DNA of 35,017 nt, from NCBI RefSeq assembly GCF_014656435.1, contig NZ_BNCK01000017.1:1-35017 (forward strand), written 5' to 3'. Position 1 is the stretch's first letter. Each line of letters begins with the position of its first letter. Source of the DNA: Thalassotalea marina. GTDB taxonomy: Bacteria; Pseudomonadota; Gammaproteobacteria; Enterobacterales; Alteromonadaceae. Position numbers and translations under genes: made by a program. Below the pieces are notes generated by a model, which saw nothing but the letters and a program-made list of their open reading frames with translations, did no database searches and was not told where the DNA came from. This document shows positions 33,619-35,017 of this stretch, piece by piece.

Positions 33619-34416
33619 TTATCTGCTAAATTCTATAGAGTTAGACTTATCACCAGATAATATAACGATGCCATAAATCATTAAAGGGAAACAGATGATT
33701 ATTGCTGGTAACGTGTCAATAAAAGATGCAGCTGCCGGTTCGTTAGGAGCAGATGTTAAAAAACCCATAATATTGATTGCAGCATGAATTATCATCAAAG
33801 GTACTAATGAACGAGTGCGCAAGTAACAAGCAGCAAAGCCCATCCCTATAAAGGTTGCATAAATTACTTGTCCCGTAATCACGCCTATTGTTTCTGGCTT
33901 TTCAAATACATTGACAAAATGTACTAACCCAAACAGCAAAGATGACAATAAGGCAGCCTTTAACGGGATATTTTTGTGTTCACGCTTTATGAGATAATCA
34001 AACAAGATAACTATCACTATCCCCCGACATAGTATTTCTTCCAAAGAGCCGGTAAACATATTTGATAATAGCCCAACAACTAAATCTTGATTCGAATGCG
34101 GATAAAGCTCACCGATATTTATCAAGATATAGGCACATGGTAACAAAAACAGATACCAGCGCTTAAAAGACAAATGACTAAACCAATATATTCTGCTCCA
34201 TAAATTAAGCTTTACAACAACATATAAAACAAATACTAAACCAACAAAGTTTTCAAAAAAATTTTGCGTTACAGTATTAATTGTATATAGCGAAGTTAAC
34301 TCACTACCTACACGCTGAACGATTACAGCAATTAGATATAAAATAATAATTTGAATAATCGGAGACACATTTAATTTGGACACCGATGTTTTCATTTCAC
34401 TGCTTACTTTTGTCAT
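33619..34416 (-). CDS. CPBP-family intramembrane protease
   Basis: The 265-residue protein has about seven or eight membrane segments and the CPBP motifs: E-E-x-x-x-R in GSLEEILCRGIV, the His of FGLVHFVN and the His of IHAAINI. These residues form the metal site of the Rce1/CPBP membrane proteases. A GAGGAAAAG ribosome site precedes the ATG. Its stop adjoins the frame of the membrane-bound AraC regulator, so the two share a transcript. Unlike the CPBP protein at 15449, no bacteriocin-like peptide is visible beside it; a role in signalling with the regulator is one possibility. Confidence 0.82.
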   Translation of the reverse strand: MTKVSSEMKTSVSKLNVSPIIQIIILYLIAVIVQRVGSELTSLYTINTVTQNFFENFVGLVFVLYVVVKLNLWSRIYWFSHLSFKRWYLFLLPCAYILINIGELYPHSNQDLVVGLLSNMFTGSLEEILCRGIVIVILFDYLIKREHKNIPLKAALLSSLLFGLVHFVNVFEKPETIGVITGQVIYATFIGMGFAACYLRTRSLVPLMIIHAAINIMGFLTSAPNEPAAASFIDTLPAIIICFPLMIYGIVILSGDKSNSIEFSR

Positions 34417-34472
34417 ACGCTTTTCCTCTTATTAAAATTGACACTAAGCAAGCCGCTATCATTCATGGTGTA

Positions 34473-34497
34473 AGGTTAGTTGTCGTCCAACTAACCT
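34473..34497. other. Inverted repeat upstream of the CPBP gene
   Basis: A perfect 10-bp stem (AGGTTAGTTG at 34473-34482 and CAACTAACCT at 34488-34497) with a 5-nt loop. It lies 56 bp before the CPBP start. It may be an operator or a terminator; a T run (CTTTTTAGG) follows on the plus strand about 10 bases later. Confidence 0.4.
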
Positions 34498-34718
34498 AGA
34501 TGGACGTCTTTTTAGGCTATCAGAAAAGTAGGATGGGTTATTTAAGGCTGTTAAATCGTTAAGGCTAAATGAAACCTCTTTTTAATGACCAGGGGGTTAC
34601 CAGAGCTCATTCGGTTAAAGAGGGCCAACAAGAAATTGTTCATCTTGGCTCTTTTTAACCCTACTGACGTGAATGGATTCACTAATGTCGTGGTGCCATG
34701 GATGGCAAGGAACGACCA
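34498..34718. other. Intergenic stretch downstream of the rRNA operon
   Basis: No ORF is supported. One terminator-like hairpin is visible: AAAGAG (34617-34622) with CTCTTT (34649-34654) and inner CCAA/TTGG pairs, followed by T residues on the plus strand. Together with the duplicated block that follows, it looks like eroded rRNA-operon flank. Confidence 0.35.
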
Positions 34719-34797
34719 AGTGAGAGTACTCTATAAATTTTGTCGATAAAAAAAGGCCGTCTGTGAAGACGGCCTTTTCTTTGGAATAAAAGCTTAG
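34719..34797 (-). repeat. First copy of an rRNA-tail repeat with terminator
   Basis: This 79-bp block (starting GTGAGAGTACTC and ending AAAAGCTTAGC) recurs at 34889-34965 with only a few changes. It carries a 12-bp terminator stem (34751-34762/34767-34778, AAAAGGCCGTCT with loop GTGA). Its right end matches the last bases of the 5S gene (complement of AGCTTAGC) but the 5S body is missing next to it. Confidence 0.75.
34751..34778 (-). terminator. Second rRNA-operon terminator
   Basis: Stem AAAAGGCCGTCT/AGACGGCCTTTT, loop GTGA; symmetrical A/T runs let it work on both strands. It duplicates the terminator at 34919-34946. Confidence 0.85.
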
Positions 34798-34918
34798 CTC
34801 AGATCCGGGATTTCGCAGAGCTCAATCCGCTCATCAGGGATTGAATAAAACTATTTATTCAATCTTATCCTGCTTCGCCCTACTCTCGTGAGAGTACTCC
34901 ATAAATTTTGCCCATTAA

Positions 34919-34946
34919 AAAAGGCCGTCTGTGAAGACGGCCTTTT
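34919..34946 (-). terminator. Primary terminator after the 5S sequence
   Basis: Stem AAAAGGCCGTCT (34919-34930), loop GTGA and AGACGGCCTTTT (34935-34946), 12 nt downstream of the 5S 3' end on the minus strand, followed by a T run of that strand. A typical rRNA-operon terminator. Confidence 0.88.
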
Positions 34947-34958
34947 CTTGGAATAAAA

Positions 34959-35017
34959 GCTTAGCGATGTCCTACTCTCACATGGGAACTTTCTACAACG
35001 CTATTGTCGCTAAGCAT
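34959..35017 (-). rRNA. rrf: 5S rRNA gene with its middle half missing
   Basis: Read on the minus strand, the first 27-28 nt (ATGCTTAGCGACAATAGCG onward) match the 5' end of a gammaproteobacterial 5S rRNA and the last 31-32 nt (GTTCCCATGTGAGAGTAGG, then ACATCGCTAAGC) match its 3' end. Helix I can still form (GCTTAGCGA with TCGCTAAGC). About 57 of the usual 115-120 nt between GTAGAA and GTTCCC are gone, including the region that normally holds CGAACTCAGAAGTGAAA. The window ends exactly at the 5' boundary. It may be a true pseudogene beside intact copies or an assembly error in a repeat. Confidence 0.75.

Overview
The window looks like chromosomal DNA of an AT-rich marine gammaproteobacterium, most likely an alteromonad of the Colwellia/Thalassotalea type. 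This is inferred from the E. coli-like order gltX / tRNA-Val(UAC) cluster, a second SecDF pair with a VemP-like leader, a near-E. coli ybiT product, and many exported or lipid-anchored proteins. No species assignment can be proved from the sequence alone.

Layout. 1-1267: possible end of an insertion sequence, then an Asp-box beta-propeller lipoprotein. 1425-4763: a short secreted ORF ending in a VemP-like arrest motif, followed by secD and secF without yajC/tgt; the end of the short ORF can pair with the secD translation start, so this reads as an export-sensing regulatory unit. 4831-8844: PD-(D/E)XK protein, outer-membrane barrel, EamA transporter and an alpha/beta hydrolase. 8845-10812: decayed accessory DNA with a frameshifted small membrane gene, a GFA-like protein, an MBOAT-like membrane protein, and an oxidoreductase tail fused to an IS1182-type transposase fragment. 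11032-13595: aldehyde dehydrogenase and its divergent AraC regulator. 13592-16051: small membrane proteins, an IS110-type remnant, then two overlapping double-glycine-leader peptides and a CPBP membrane protein, which together resemble a two-peptide bacteriocin/microcin locus with its immunity gene. 16150-28472: core and accessory genes (ybiT, TPR protein, a 39-residue lipoprotein plus lspA, GNAT, LytTR regulator, DUF2141 plus carotenoid oxygenase, a second GFA-like protein, DEAD-box helicase, NTF2-like protein, lipid-anchored Ntn-hydrolase acylase).

28744-31570: gltX, divergent from five identical tRNA-Val(UAC) genes behind a near-consensus promoter. The tRNA run is followed by five 110-139 bp units, each ending in the last 30 nt of the tRNA; this strongly recalls the rtT repeats of E. 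coli tyrT, in another tRNA family. 31753-34416: an acidic lipoprotein and an operon of a CPBP protein with a membrane-bound AraC-type regulator. 34417-35017: tail of an rRNA operon on the minus strand with two near-identical terminators and a 5S gene that lacks its middle half.

The four points most worth following are the VemP-like/secDF unit, the tRNA-tail repeat array, the two-peptide bacteriocin locus and the internally deleted 5S gene.
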